A stretch of 12,805 nt of DNA from Methanomicrobiales archaeon (GCA_012521035.1 JAAYND010000206.1:1-12805); one strand, 5' to 3'; positions 6,521 to 12,360 are shown, counted from the first letter of the stretch. Notes: generated by a model not told the origin, from the letters alone. Program-made: numbers and translations.

Positions 6521-7242
6521 TCGAGGACGGCGAAGATATCCTGCTCGTCGGCAGGAAGCGCGAGTACTTCGTGAAGGCGGGCGAGGGCCGGTTCTCGACT
6601 GACCAGGGGATGATCGACCTCGGGGAGGTCGTCGGTATGCGCCCGGGGGACGAGGTCCGGACGCACCTCGATACCCCGTTTGTCGTTCTCCGCCCCCGGC
6701 CGACCGACTTTTTTGTCCACGCGAAACGGAGCGGCGCCCCGATGCTCCCGAAGGATATCGGTATCGTGATCGCCTACACGGGAATGAACCGTAATGATCA
6801 CGTTCTCGATGCCGGGACCGGGAGCGGCGTTGCCGCGATATACTTCGGGAATATCGTCCGGGCTGTGAAGACCTATGAGGTGCGGCCGGAGTTTGCGCGA
6901 CTCGCCGAGAAGAACGTCAGGACTGCCCGCCTCGATAACGTCGAGGTGGTCGCGGCGGATATGCTGGAGGCGACCGGCGAGTTCGATGTCGTCCACCTGG
7001 ATCTTGCGATCACGCCGGCGCACGTGGAGCATGCGTTCTCGCTCCTCGTGCCCGGCGGGTACCTCGCGTGTTACACGCCGTTTCTTGAGCACACGTTCGT
7101 CGCGCTCGATGCTGCGGGGCCGCTCTTCCGCGACGTCCACTGCTATGAGTGCATGGAGCGGGAGCTGACGCGCTCCGGTCGGGGAACCCGGCCGTCGACC
7201 AGGGTCGCCCACAGCGGGTATATCACGATCGCACGAAAATAG
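6517..7242 (+). CDS. trmI: TrmI-like tRNA (adenine-N1-)-methyltransferase
   Basis: A 241-residue SAM-dependent methyltransferase of the TrmI/Gcd14 family, which makes m1A at position 58 (and 57 in some archaea) in the tRNA T-loop. An N-terminal beta domain (about 1-65) precedes the family block MLPKDIGIVIAYTGM. SAM motif I is DAGTGSG (98-104), the ribose-binding acidic residue is Glu121 in YEVRPEF, and motif III is AADML (146-150). The end has the typical ERELTRSGRGTRPS..VAHSGYITIAR. Motif IV is unusual: LDLAITPAHV (161-170) stands where relatives have DLP-x-PW. The start overlaps the NAC stop by 4 bases without a strong ribosome binding site, suggesting coupling. The stop lies one base from the stop of the convergent next gene. 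Confidence 0.88.
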   Translation: MIEDGEDILLVGRKREYFVKAGEGRFSTDQGMIDLGEVVGMRPGDEVRTHLDTPFVVLRPRPTDFFVHAKRSGAPMLPKDIGIVIAYTGMNRNDHVLDAGTGSGVAAIYFGNIVRAVKTYEVRPEFARLAEKNVRTARLDNVEVVAADMLEATGEFDVVHLDLAITPAHVEHAFSLLVPGGYLACYTPFLEHTFVALDAAGPLFRDVHCYECMERELTRSGRGTRPSTRVAHSGYITIARK

Positions 7243-7243
7243 G

Positions 7244-7429
7244 TTATTCGCGGAGGGGGCGTTCCCACCCCGTGTAGCCGCAGTAGATGCAGCATTCACC
7301 GTTGCAGTGCCGGCACTTCCGTGAGGGTTGTAAGACCATCACGGTTCCTGTTTTGTTGCAATACACGCACCCGGCCCCCTCGCAGTGGCAGCAGACCTCG
7401 GGGGCATACTGTTCTTTCTCTTCAGACAC
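7244..7429 (-). CDS. Small four-CxxC zinc-knuckle-like protein
   Basis: A 61-residue protein from the GTG at 7429 with ten cysteines. Four CxxC pairs are visible: C13/C16, C21/C24, C39/C42 and C47/C50. They form two similar halves, CCHCEGAGCVYC-NKTG and CRHCNGECCIYC-GYTG, separated by about 14 residues. The CxxCxGxGC spacing recalls the cysteine-rich zinc region of DnaJ, so it probably binds two zinc ions. GGGAG lies 9 bases before the GTG. The frame stays open far upstream to 7786, but that part is antisense or non-coding in character and overlaps the next gene. A TATA-like CTTTAACATAAAG lies near 7464-7476. I do not recognise a named family and assign no function. Confidence 0.75.
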   Translation of the reverse strand: MSEEKEQYAPEVCCHCEGAGCVYCNKTGTVMVLQPSRKCRHCNGECCIYCGYTGWERPLRE

Positions 7430-7463
7430 GAGTCTCTTCTCCCAAGTAGTGTCTGTTAACTGC

Positions 7464-7476
7464 TTTATGTTAAAGC
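7464..7476 (-). promoter_or_regulatory. Possible promoter of the four-CxxC protein gene
   Basis: On the minus strand CTTTAACATAAAG resembles an archaeal TATA box in an AT-rich patch within otherwise GC-rich DNA. It would give a leader of roughly 15 bases carrying GGGAG. The rest of the 7430-7671 gap holds no gene I can support, only short inverted repeats. Confidence 0.35.
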
Positions 7477-7563
7477 CGTTGGTATGTGGATCTCGCCTGA
7501 GGGGTTGGTCCAGGATCCCGGCGGGGTGCCGGTTGGCAAAGAAGAAGTGGTTGTATCGCGGTG

Positions 7564-7589
7564 CTGCCGCCGGATTCTTCCTGCGGCAG
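7564..7589. repeat. Inverted repeat in the 7430-7671 intergenic region
   Basis: CTGCCGC at 7564-7570 and GCGGCAG at 7583-7589 form a perfect 7-base stem with a 12-base loop. The stem lies between the end of the membrane-anchored protein gene and the promoter of the four-CxxC gene. It could end the upstream minus-strand transcript or be an RNA structure, but no oligo-T tract follows closely. Function is unknown. Confidence 0.35.
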
Positions 7590-7659
7590 GATTGCGATTC
7601 ATTCCGGGCTGCGGTAGAGTGAGGTAGTGTTTCGGGGGAGTTCTCCACACGGGGGGACG

Positions 7660-7671
7660 CCCCGGCCGGGG
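7660..7671. repeat. Perfect 12-base GC palindrome just after a stop codon
   Basis: CCCCGGCCGGGG directly abuts the TAA of the minus-strand gene 7672-8364. It is self-complementary and could fold as a tight hairpin or mark a transcript end. Because archaeal termination usually relies on oligo-T runs, which are missing here, its role is doubtful; GC-only palindromes also arise by chance in GC-rich DNA. Confidence 0.3.
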
Positions 7672-8364
7672 TTACGCGCCGATGTACTCCTCCGGAACCT
7701 GGATCTTCACGTGGTAGGCGTCGATGCACAGGGCGTTGATGATGAAGTAGTAGTCGTGGTTCCCCTCGTAGAAGGTCTTTGTCCACTGTTCTTTTTTCAT
7801 CTCCGGCTTATCCTTCATCCCCCGGAAGTCGGGGGCGTTCAGGGTGATGATATGGACGAACCGATTCGGGTCTGCGGCGTCCATGACCTGGCAGTTGAAG
7901 CGCGTGATCTCGTAGTTCCTGGTCGTTATGTCAGAGTAGTCGAGCCGCCAGAGGGGGGATGGGACCCGTATGATGCCGGTGGCCCCCGAGCCCCGGCCGT
8001 CGATCGTCGCGAAGGTCACCCATTTCGTGGGACCGGGCGCGGCCGGGGGCCTGGGGGTGGTCACATCGGGGCGGCTCTCCTCCGGCGGGATGTGGTATGT
8101 CGCGGGATCGACGAACCCGATCTTCTGGGGCCTGCCGTCCCAGGTCGGCACCGGTGTGGGGGTCGGTGGCGGCGTGGGTATCGTCGGCGGTGCCGTGGGG
8201 AGGGGGCTGTATGTCCAGGTCGGCACGACCGGGCCGGGCGTCGGATCCCCGCCCCTCCGGGGGATCGCGAGCTCCCCGGTCATCGCCGGTTTTACGATCA
8301 GGGCGATCAGGAGGACGATCCCGATTGCCAGGACGACGTATATGAAATCCTTCTTCTCTGCCAT
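7672..8364 (-). CDS. Membrane-anchored extracellular protein with Pro/Thr linker, unknown function
   Basis: A 230-residue protein. Residues 8-25 (YVVLAIGIVLLIALIV) form one membrane segment after a short charged cytoplasmic start MAEKKDF, so the rest is probably outside. Residues about 38-112 are a Pro/Thr-rich, low-complexity linker (PTPPPTPTPVPT) typical of cell-surface proteins. A soluble C-terminal domain follows (about 113-230) with WVTFATIDGRGSG, LWRLDY and two cysteines (158, 213) that could pair. It reads like an archaeal surface protein with a beta-rich domain, but I do not recognise the family. GAGGT (8371-8375) lies 6 bases before the ATG; a TATA box lies about 90 bases upstream. 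Whether it serves the adjacent archaellin genes is unknown. Confidence 0.8.
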   Translation of the reverse strand: MAEKKDFIYVVLAIGIVLLIALIVKPAMTGELAIPRRGGDPTPGPVVPTWTYSPLPTAPPTIPTPPPTPTPVPTWDGRPQKIGFVDPATYHIPPEESRPDVTTPRPPAAPGPTKWVTFATIDGRGSGATGIIRVPSPLWRLDYSDITTRNYEITRFNCQVMDAADPNRFVHIITLNAPDFRGMKDKPEMKKEQWTKTFYEGNHDYYFIINALCIDAYHVKIQVPEEYIGA

Positions 8365-8404
8365 GCCTCTACCTCTTCATGAGCCGGGGATGTGCGGCAT
8401 ACCG

Positions 8405-8423
8405 TCCCCCCCGGAGCGGGGGA
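8405..8423 (-). repeat. GC hairpin in the leader of the 7672-8364 gene
   Basis: TCCCCC and GGGGGA flank a short CGGAGC-containing loop, giving a 6-base stem. It lies between the proposed start site near 8427 and the ribosome binding site at 8371-8375, so it would form at the very 5' end of the mRNA. It could influence mRNA stability or transcription, but no regulator is known. Confidence 0.35.
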
Positions 8424-8448
8424 TGTTGAAAGGATATTTCCGCGCTTT

Positions 8449-8459
8449 GAAATATTTAT
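8449..8459 (-). promoter_or_regulatory. Likely TATA box of the membrane-anchored protein gene
   Basis: The minus strand reads GGAATAAATATTTCAAAG here, a TATA-like element in a clearly AT-rich patch. It predicts a transcript start near 8425 and a leader of about 60 bases with GAGGT before the ATG. It faces away from the archaellin promoter about 165 bases to the right. Confidence 0.5.
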
Positions 8460-8522
8460 TCCACAAACGGGCGACTTACCGCACAGTATTTCTTATATGA
8501 GTATCATTGCACTTTCTGTTAG

Positions 8523-8613
8523 AAATACCTGCCTATCCTTGATCTATGGCTCAAATGGGTGGATTGCAAATACCTGTTCCCCTGATAGATGGTTGTCAAA
8601 TCGCGGCCATATC
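8523..8613. repeat. Two tandem imperfect 45-base direct repeats upstream of the archaellin promoter
   Basis: Unit 1 begins at 8523 and unit 2 at 8568, exactly 45 bases apart. Both start with AAATACCTG; both then have a C/T-rich patch, TGAT-CTATGG or TGAT-AGATGG, CAAAT and a G-rich end. Unit 2 ends just before the BRE/TATA of the archaellin promoter at 8613-8630. The sides of the repeats differ by substitutions and small gaps, so this is old duplication or paired regulator sites. It occupies much of the 8365-8708 non-coding stretch, which otherwise holds the two divergent promoters and leaders and no gene. Confidence 0.6.
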
Positions 8614-8630
8614 GAAAAACTTTTTATATT
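8613..8630 (+). promoter_or_regulatory. Archaellin operon promoter (BRE and TATA box)
   Basis: CGAAAAAC followed by TTTTTATATT is a strong archaeal BRE/TATA pair, the best in the window. It predicts a start near 8652 and a leader of about 57 bases to the ATG at 8709. The tandem repeats end directly at its upstream edge, placing them where an archaeal activator would bind. Confidence 0.7.
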
Positions 8631-8664
8631 AGATTGGGCATATGTTCACATGTAACCGTATCAG

Positions 8665-8689
8665 CCGGATAAGTGGCATTTGGATCCGG
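8665..8689 (+). promoter_or_regulatory. Leader hairpin before the first archaellin ribosome binding site
   Basis: CCGGAT (8665-8670) and ATCCGG (8684-8689) form a perfect 6-base stem with a 13-base loop. It ends 4 bases before AGGAGG (8694-8699), the strong ribosome binding site 9 bases ahead of the ATG. The hairpin would keep the site exposed, or could stabilise the mRNA 5' end. The role is inferred. Confidence 0.4.
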
Positions 8690-8708
8690 TAACAGGAGGA
8701 AACGTTTC

Positions 8709-9281
8709 ATGAGAAAATTGGTGAAAAATGAAGATGCATTCACCGGACTTGAGGCGGCGATTGTTCTTATCGCGTTCATCGTCGTGGCTGCGGTCTTCTC
8801 GTACGTGATGCTCGGTGCCGGGTTCTTCGCGACCGGCGAGGCACAGAGGACCGTGCACACCGGCGTGGGACAGGCAACATCGAACCTTGAGGTCGCGGGG
8901 CCGGCGATTGTGAAGGCAGGCATGTCGGGGTCTGCTGCAATAGTGGAAGAGATCGCCTTCTTCCTGCAGCTCGCTGCCGGGGGGGCGCCGGTGGATATGG
9001 AGAAGGTGACCTTCACTGTGTCGACGGCTAGCGAGATGAAGATCTACGAGTATGGTAGTGTGACCGATAATTGGTATGTAAATGGTGTTGAGGACACCAG
9101 TTTGAATGACATGCTCGACAAGTTCGAATCGGTGAAGATCACTATCAATAGTGGTTTACCCAGTATCGGACCGAACGCCCGGTTCACCGTTGAGGTCAAG
9201 CCTGACATCGGTGCGGCGCTCCCGATCAACCGGATAGCACCGGCTGACTTACAGGCGGATCATTACTACGAGGTCTACTGA
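8709..9281 (+). CDS. Archaellin (archaeal flagellin), copy 1
   Basis: A 190-residue preprotein. The class III signal peptide MRKLVKNEDA is followed by FTGLEAAIVLIAFIVVAAVF, the conserved hydrophobic helix that packs into the archaellum core. The prepilin peptidase (FlaK/ArlK) should cut between Ala10 and Phe11; the usual Gly at -1 is Ala here. The remainder is a beta-rich outer domain with FTVSTASEMKIYEYGSVT and a C-terminal strand region FTVEVKPDIGAALPI. The ATG at 8709 is chosen because AGGAGG lies 9 bases before it; an earlier in-frame start at 8673 would add a non-signal stretch. No N-x-S/T sequon occurs. The next archaellin begins 12 bases after the stop. Filament subunit for swimming motility; no other arl genes are nearby. 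Confidence 0.95.
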   Translation: MRKLVKNEDAFTGLEAAIVLIAFIVVAAVFSYVMLGAGFFATGEAQRTVHTGVGQATSNLEVAGPAIVKAGMSGSAAIVEEIAFFLQLAAGGAPVDMEKVTFTVSTASEMKIYEYGSVTDNWYVNGVEDTSLNDMLDKFESVKITINSGLPSIGPNARFTVEVKPDIGAALPINRIAPADLQADHYYEVY

Positions 9282-9292
9282 GGTGAATGAAC

Positions 9293-9919
9293 ATGATGAA
9301 ACTACTTAAGAATGAAGATGCATTCACCGGTCTTGAGGCGGCGATCGTGCTCATCGCTTTCATCGTCGTTGCTGCAGTCTTCTCGTACGTGATGCTCGGT
9401 GCCGGGTTCTTCGCGACTGGCGAGGCGCAGAAGGTTGTCCACGCCGGGTCACAACAGGCCAGTTCCAGCCTTGAGATCATCGGTAATGTATACGGGTATG
9501 CTGAATCAGCTACAAAACTTGATTACATCGTCTTCACTGTAGGAAACACTGCAGGGGGCACACCGATCGACATCAGTCAGATGCTGGTGACGTATGTTTG
9601 TGAGAAAAAGTCTGATGTTATCGGATTTAAATCGGGAGCCGCACAGTATAAGGATGCTGATGGATTTGATCCTAAATCAGTGGGTTCTCATCTCAGTGCC
9701 GGAGAGTGGACCGTCATCAAGACCTACAACAATGTAGGGGAGGGGGACAAACTCCTTGAATCAGGGGAACAGTTTGTCCTGGCGATCGTGCTCCCCAGTG
9801 ATGCTAGACCAGGAAATAACATCCCGTTCTCCATCAACCTCCAGCCTGCGGTCGGTGCAGTTTATCCGATCAAGAAGACCGTACCGGCAAACCTGGACAA
9901 AGTGAACATACTTTACTAA
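9293..9919 (+). CDS. Archaellin (archaeal flagellin), copy 2
   Basis: A 208-residue preprotein. MMKLLKNEDA|FTGLEAAIVL has the same class III signal and N-terminal helix as copy 1: 40 residues from NEDAFTG to GEAQ are identical, after which the two proteins diverge strongly. AGGTGA (9281-9286), overlapping the copy 1 stop, precedes ATGs at 9287, 9293 and 9296; 9293 gives the best spacing (6 bases) and the same distance to the cleavage site as copy 1. The outer domain has one cysteine in MLVTYVCEKKSD and no N-x-S/T sequon. The end SINLQPAVGAVYPIKKTVPA parallels copy 1 (VEVKPDIGAALPINRIAPA). Probably co-transcribed with copy 1 and ended by a T6 run. Confidence 0.94.
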   Translation: MMKLLKNEDAFTGLEAAIVLIAFIVVAAVFSYVMLGAGFFATGEAQKVVHAGSQQASSSLEIIGNVYGYAESATKLDYIVFTVGNTAGGTPIDISQMLVTYVCEKKSDVIGFKSGAAQYKDADGFDPKSVGSHLSAGEWTVIKTYNNVGEGDKLLESGEQFVLAIVLPSDARPGNNIPFSINLQPAVGAVYPIKKTVPANLDKVNILY

Positions 9920-9922
9920 CCC

Positions 9923-9928
9923 TTTTTT
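9923..9928 (+). terminator. Oligo-T terminator after the archaellin genes
   Basis: A run of six T lies 4 bases after the second archaellin stop. Archaeal RNA polymerase terminates at oligo-T runs without needing a hairpin, so this is a likely 3' end of the archaellin transcript. Confidence 0.55.
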
Positions 9929-9929
9929 C

Positions 9930-10177
9930 CAGTGCCGAATATCTTCTATTCGTAGCTCAGCCCTGACTCAATGAATAGCAGCGTAGCGTTCACAATTTCC
10001 CCGGGGGTGCACAGGGCTCAGGTGATAGAGGATACGCACGTATGCGCGAAGCCCGGCCTGAATCATTATGGTGCGCTATCCTGCGAGTCGTTACACACCC
10101 GGCGCCGGGTTTCTCTGTCTGACTCCGATCGCGCTTGCAGTCCCGCCCCCGGGCGCCACCACCCGGAAAATTGATTT
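9930..10177. other. Intergenic region with short inverted repeats, no supported gene
   Basis: This 248-base stretch between the archaellins and the convergent membrane protein gene has no convincing reading frame; a 67-codon frame at 9971-10174 lacks a ribosome binding site and similarity. It contains CTATTC (9945-9950) with GAATAG (9972-9977), AGCCCTG (9958-9964) with CAGGGCT (10012-10018), a 14-base palindrome ACCCGGCGCCGGGT (10097-10110), and a CCGGG/CCCGG stem near 10147-10166 that could end the minus-strand transcript. It may be decayed sequence or hold a structured RNA; neither is shown. Confidence 0.5.
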
Positions 10178-12076
10178 TCAGACCCCTTCCAGCCCGCTGA
10201 CCCCGATCCAGTTCTGGTAGATCATCTCCACAACCGGGATCCAGAGGGGGTAGCCGTTGAACTTCGCCACCGAGTACAAAAACAGCATCATCATCTGCCA
10301 CGCAAACGGGGCGGCGATGAGGAGGACCAGCGCCCCCGTGACCCAGGCCTTCGGCACACCGGACCGCCATCTCGCGACCATAAGAACGAGAACCACCGCG
10401 AGCACCACGAACGTGACCCTGGTAAAGAACAGTGTGTAGCCGGCGTACTTCCCACCATAGGGCTGGAAGAGCATCAGGGCGAGGAGGAGTGCCGGCGTCA
10501 GCACCGCGATTGCACCTATCTGCGAGAGCGCCATCCGCTTTGAGCCGGCATCCCGAAGACGCCATATGCTATACACCCCGAGCAACCCTACCGGCAGATA
10601 GAGGGGCGAGAGATACCGGATGTCGGGGATGATGCCACTGCTCGTATTCAGTCCCGGGAGGCTCCGGATGTAGGCGACCCAGACGGCGCAGACCATGACG
10701 GCGAGGAAGACCACCACCGCGAGGTGCGGGGTCTGCTCACCCCTCCGGTGGTCCAGGTAGATGATCGGGATTATGAGGAGCGCAAGGACGATCAGCGGCG
10801 AGACAGCGACGAGGCTCATATTCCCCGACTCTGGCGCAAAGAGGACGCCGAACATATCGCCGGGGAAGGTCGACCACGAGGGGCTGAAGTGCCTCGTAGC
10901 CATCGATATGAACCCCTCAACCCCTCCCGAAGGCGCCTGGACCGCCTGCGCAATACCCTCGATCGTCTCGGCCGAACCGATGAACTCACCGGCGACTCCC
11001 TCACGCCAGATCCTGCTCTGGTAGACGTAGAACGGTGGCACGATCGGGTTTCCTGTCACGATGATGCTGTTGATGAAGAGCGGCACTGCCCCGATGAGCA
11101 TCGCAAGGGGTGTGATGAGTATCTTTGCCATATCCCGCGCCGGCCGACGCAGGAGGCCCCGGGAGGCCTGGTAGCCGATGAAGTAGAGCGTGGCGAATAT
11201 AAAGACCACAAGCCCGACCTCCGGCCGCGCCCACGCGAGCAATCCGGTGAATGCAAACCCGAGGGCGGCGTCCCGGAGCCCTCCAGACCTGATATAACGT
11301 ACCAGAAAGAGGATGACCGCTGCCATCATCGCCGCCACGAGCATGTGGTCCTTCGCGTTTGAGGCCCAGAAGATGTAGGATGAACAGGATATGCACGCGA
11401 TCGTCCCGAATATCGAGAACCAGGTATCCTCAAAGATCGTCCGGCAGGTGAGGTAGGCCATCACCGCAAACGCGGCAAAGAGGATGTGGCCGGTGAAGAC
11501 CAGCGCCGCAACCTCTACGGGCGCGTCGGGCGCGGTGAACGGCCAGGGCTGGTAGAAGAGGATGTTTGCAAGGAATGCAAGGAACGAGGCCCCGATAACG
11601 AGCCACGTCCACCGGATCCCCCGCCACCGGGCGTACTCCGGGCGGTAGGCATCGACCAGCACCGCCATCGCGACCGGGAGCATCGACCAGAGGAGAACGA
11701 TTGCAAGCCGGAACTGGTCCCCGAAGAGGCCGAAGAGTTTGAGCGCCGGGAGCGAGAGGACGGGGAACATCATCGTGTAGCCGAGGAGGTTTTTGTGGGA
11801 CTGCATGTAGGGCCCCGGCGTCCCGTTCACAAACGTACCGTACTTCCCCTCGTTCACGACGAACTGGTGTCCCTCGCTGAGCTGGTGGAGCTGGTTTGTC
11901 GTGATCCACTCATCGTTCAGGAAGATCGCCGGGTTTGAGAAGGTTATGATGAAGAAGAGCGCAAAGAGGAAGATGAGCACCGGGATGATGTTCCTCTCCA
12001 TCCAGCCGGATACCGATCCCTGCTCCGGCCGGCCGGGCCCGGGCTTTGTTGGTGTTCCACGTCGTCGCGAACTCAT
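10178..12076 (-). CDS. Multi-pass membrane protein, probable GT-C type glycosyltransferase
   Basis: About 632 residues from the ATG at 12076. A basic N-terminal tail of about 25 residues leads into many hydrophobic segments, roughly 10-13 membrane spans. The first span (IIPVLIFLFALFFIITF) is followed by an extracellular loop with NDEWITTNQLHQL, Asp55/Glu56 by this numbering. An acidic pair here is the signature of GT-C enzymes, which transfer sugars from lipid-linked donors to proteins or lipids outside the membrane. A long extracytoplasmic loop (QSRIWREGVAGEFIGSAETI to FGVLFAPESGN) and YRPEYARWRGIRW loops also fit. No family was matched by search, so function is tentative. An in-frame TTG at 12136 would add 20 residues. 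GAGGT lies only 2 bases from the ATG; TATA-like TATAAC lies near 12122-12128. Confidence 0.7.
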   Translation of the reverse strand: MSSRRRGTPTKPGPGRPEQGSVSGWMERNIIPVLIFLFALFFIITFSNPAIFLNDEWITTNQLHQLSEGHQFVVNEGKYGTFVNGTPGPYMQSHKNLLGYTMMFPVLSLPALKLFGLFGDQFRLAIVLLWSMLPVAMAVLVDAYRPEYARWRGIRWTWLVIGASFLAFLANILFYQPWPFTAPDAPVEVAALVFTGHILFAAFAVMAYLTCRTIFEDTWFSIFGTIACISCSSYIFWASNAKDHMLVAAMMAAVILFLVRYIRSGGLRDAALGFAFTGLLAWARPEVGLVVFIFATLYFIGYQASRGLLRRPARDMAKILITPLAMLIGAVPLFINSIIVTGNPIVPPFYVYQSRIWREGVAGEFIGSAETIEGIAQAVQAPSGGVEGFISMATRHFSPSWSTFPGDMFGVLFAPESGNMSLVAVSPLIVLALLIIPIIYLDHRRGEQTPHLAVVVFLAVMVCAVWVAYIRSLPGLNTSSGIIPDIRYLSPLYLPVGLLGVYSIWRLRDAGSKRMALSQIGAIAVLTPALLLALMLFQPYGGKYAGYTLFFTRVTFVVLAVVLVLMVARWRSGVPKAWVTGALVLLIAAPFAWQMMMLFLYSVAKFNGYPLWIPVVEMIYQNWIGVSGLEGV

Positions 12077-12120
12077 AGACCTCGCCTGGTATATAGATAG
12101 GTAGGGTTCAGGCTCTCGAG

Positions 12121-12140
12121 TGTTATACCTTTTCAAAAGG
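12121..12140 (-). promoter_or_regulatory. Promoter with 13-base palindrome for the membrane protein gene
   Basis: The minus strand reads CCTTTTGAAAAGG then TATAACA. The TATA-like box predicts a start near 12100 and a leader of about 24 bases. The perfect 13-base inverted repeat (12128-12140) covers the BRE position, where a dimeric repressor could block TFB binding. Activity and operator role are inferred from position. Confidence 0.4.
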
Positions 12141-12360
12141 TTCTGATGTAGATTCGTATCTGTTTCCCGGGATCGGGAGATCGGGGTGGCGGTAGTCCAT
12201 GCCCATGTCTTTTGAGCCCATCAAACCAGCCATTTAAAGCATAATCATTTCTTTTTTTCCGTTCATTCGGCAGTTCTCTAAGAACACCATATCTCTCTCC
12301 CTCACCCCCACCTCGTGAGCCAGGTATCAGTGAGTTTTATCTTCATGTCCGTATTGTGTC
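12141..12360. other. Intergenic region holding the junction with an insertion sequence
   Basis: This 220-base stretch contains no gene I can support. Base composition shifts towards A/T from about 12230 onward, including a T7 run near 12250. The left end of the insertion sequence that carries the transposase must lie here, but its terminal inverted repeat cannot be located because the right end is outside the window. TTTTAT at 12334-12340 lies about 25 bases before the transposase ATG and could be its TATA box for a leaderless transcript. Confidence 0.45.

Noticed and set aside
6349..7299. Long minus-strand open frame (316 codons) opposite NAC and the tRNA methyltransferase
   Set aside because: Both opposite genes have clear conserved motifs and overlapping starts; the antisense product has shadow-like composition and no recognisable motif.
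7430..7786. Upstream extension of the four-CxxC frame to 180 residues
   Set aside because: The extension overlaps the 3' end of the adjacent gene, is Arg/Pro-rich without pattern, and a GTG with a good ribosome binding site begins the cysteine-rich part.
8523..8613. Tandem repeats as a possible CRISPR array
   Set aside because: There are only two adjacent imperfect units with no distinct spacers, and no cas genes are present.
9971..10174. 67-codon plus-strand frame after the archaellins
   Set aside because: It has no ribosome binding site, no domain and an irregular composition, and it runs up to the end of the convergent gene.
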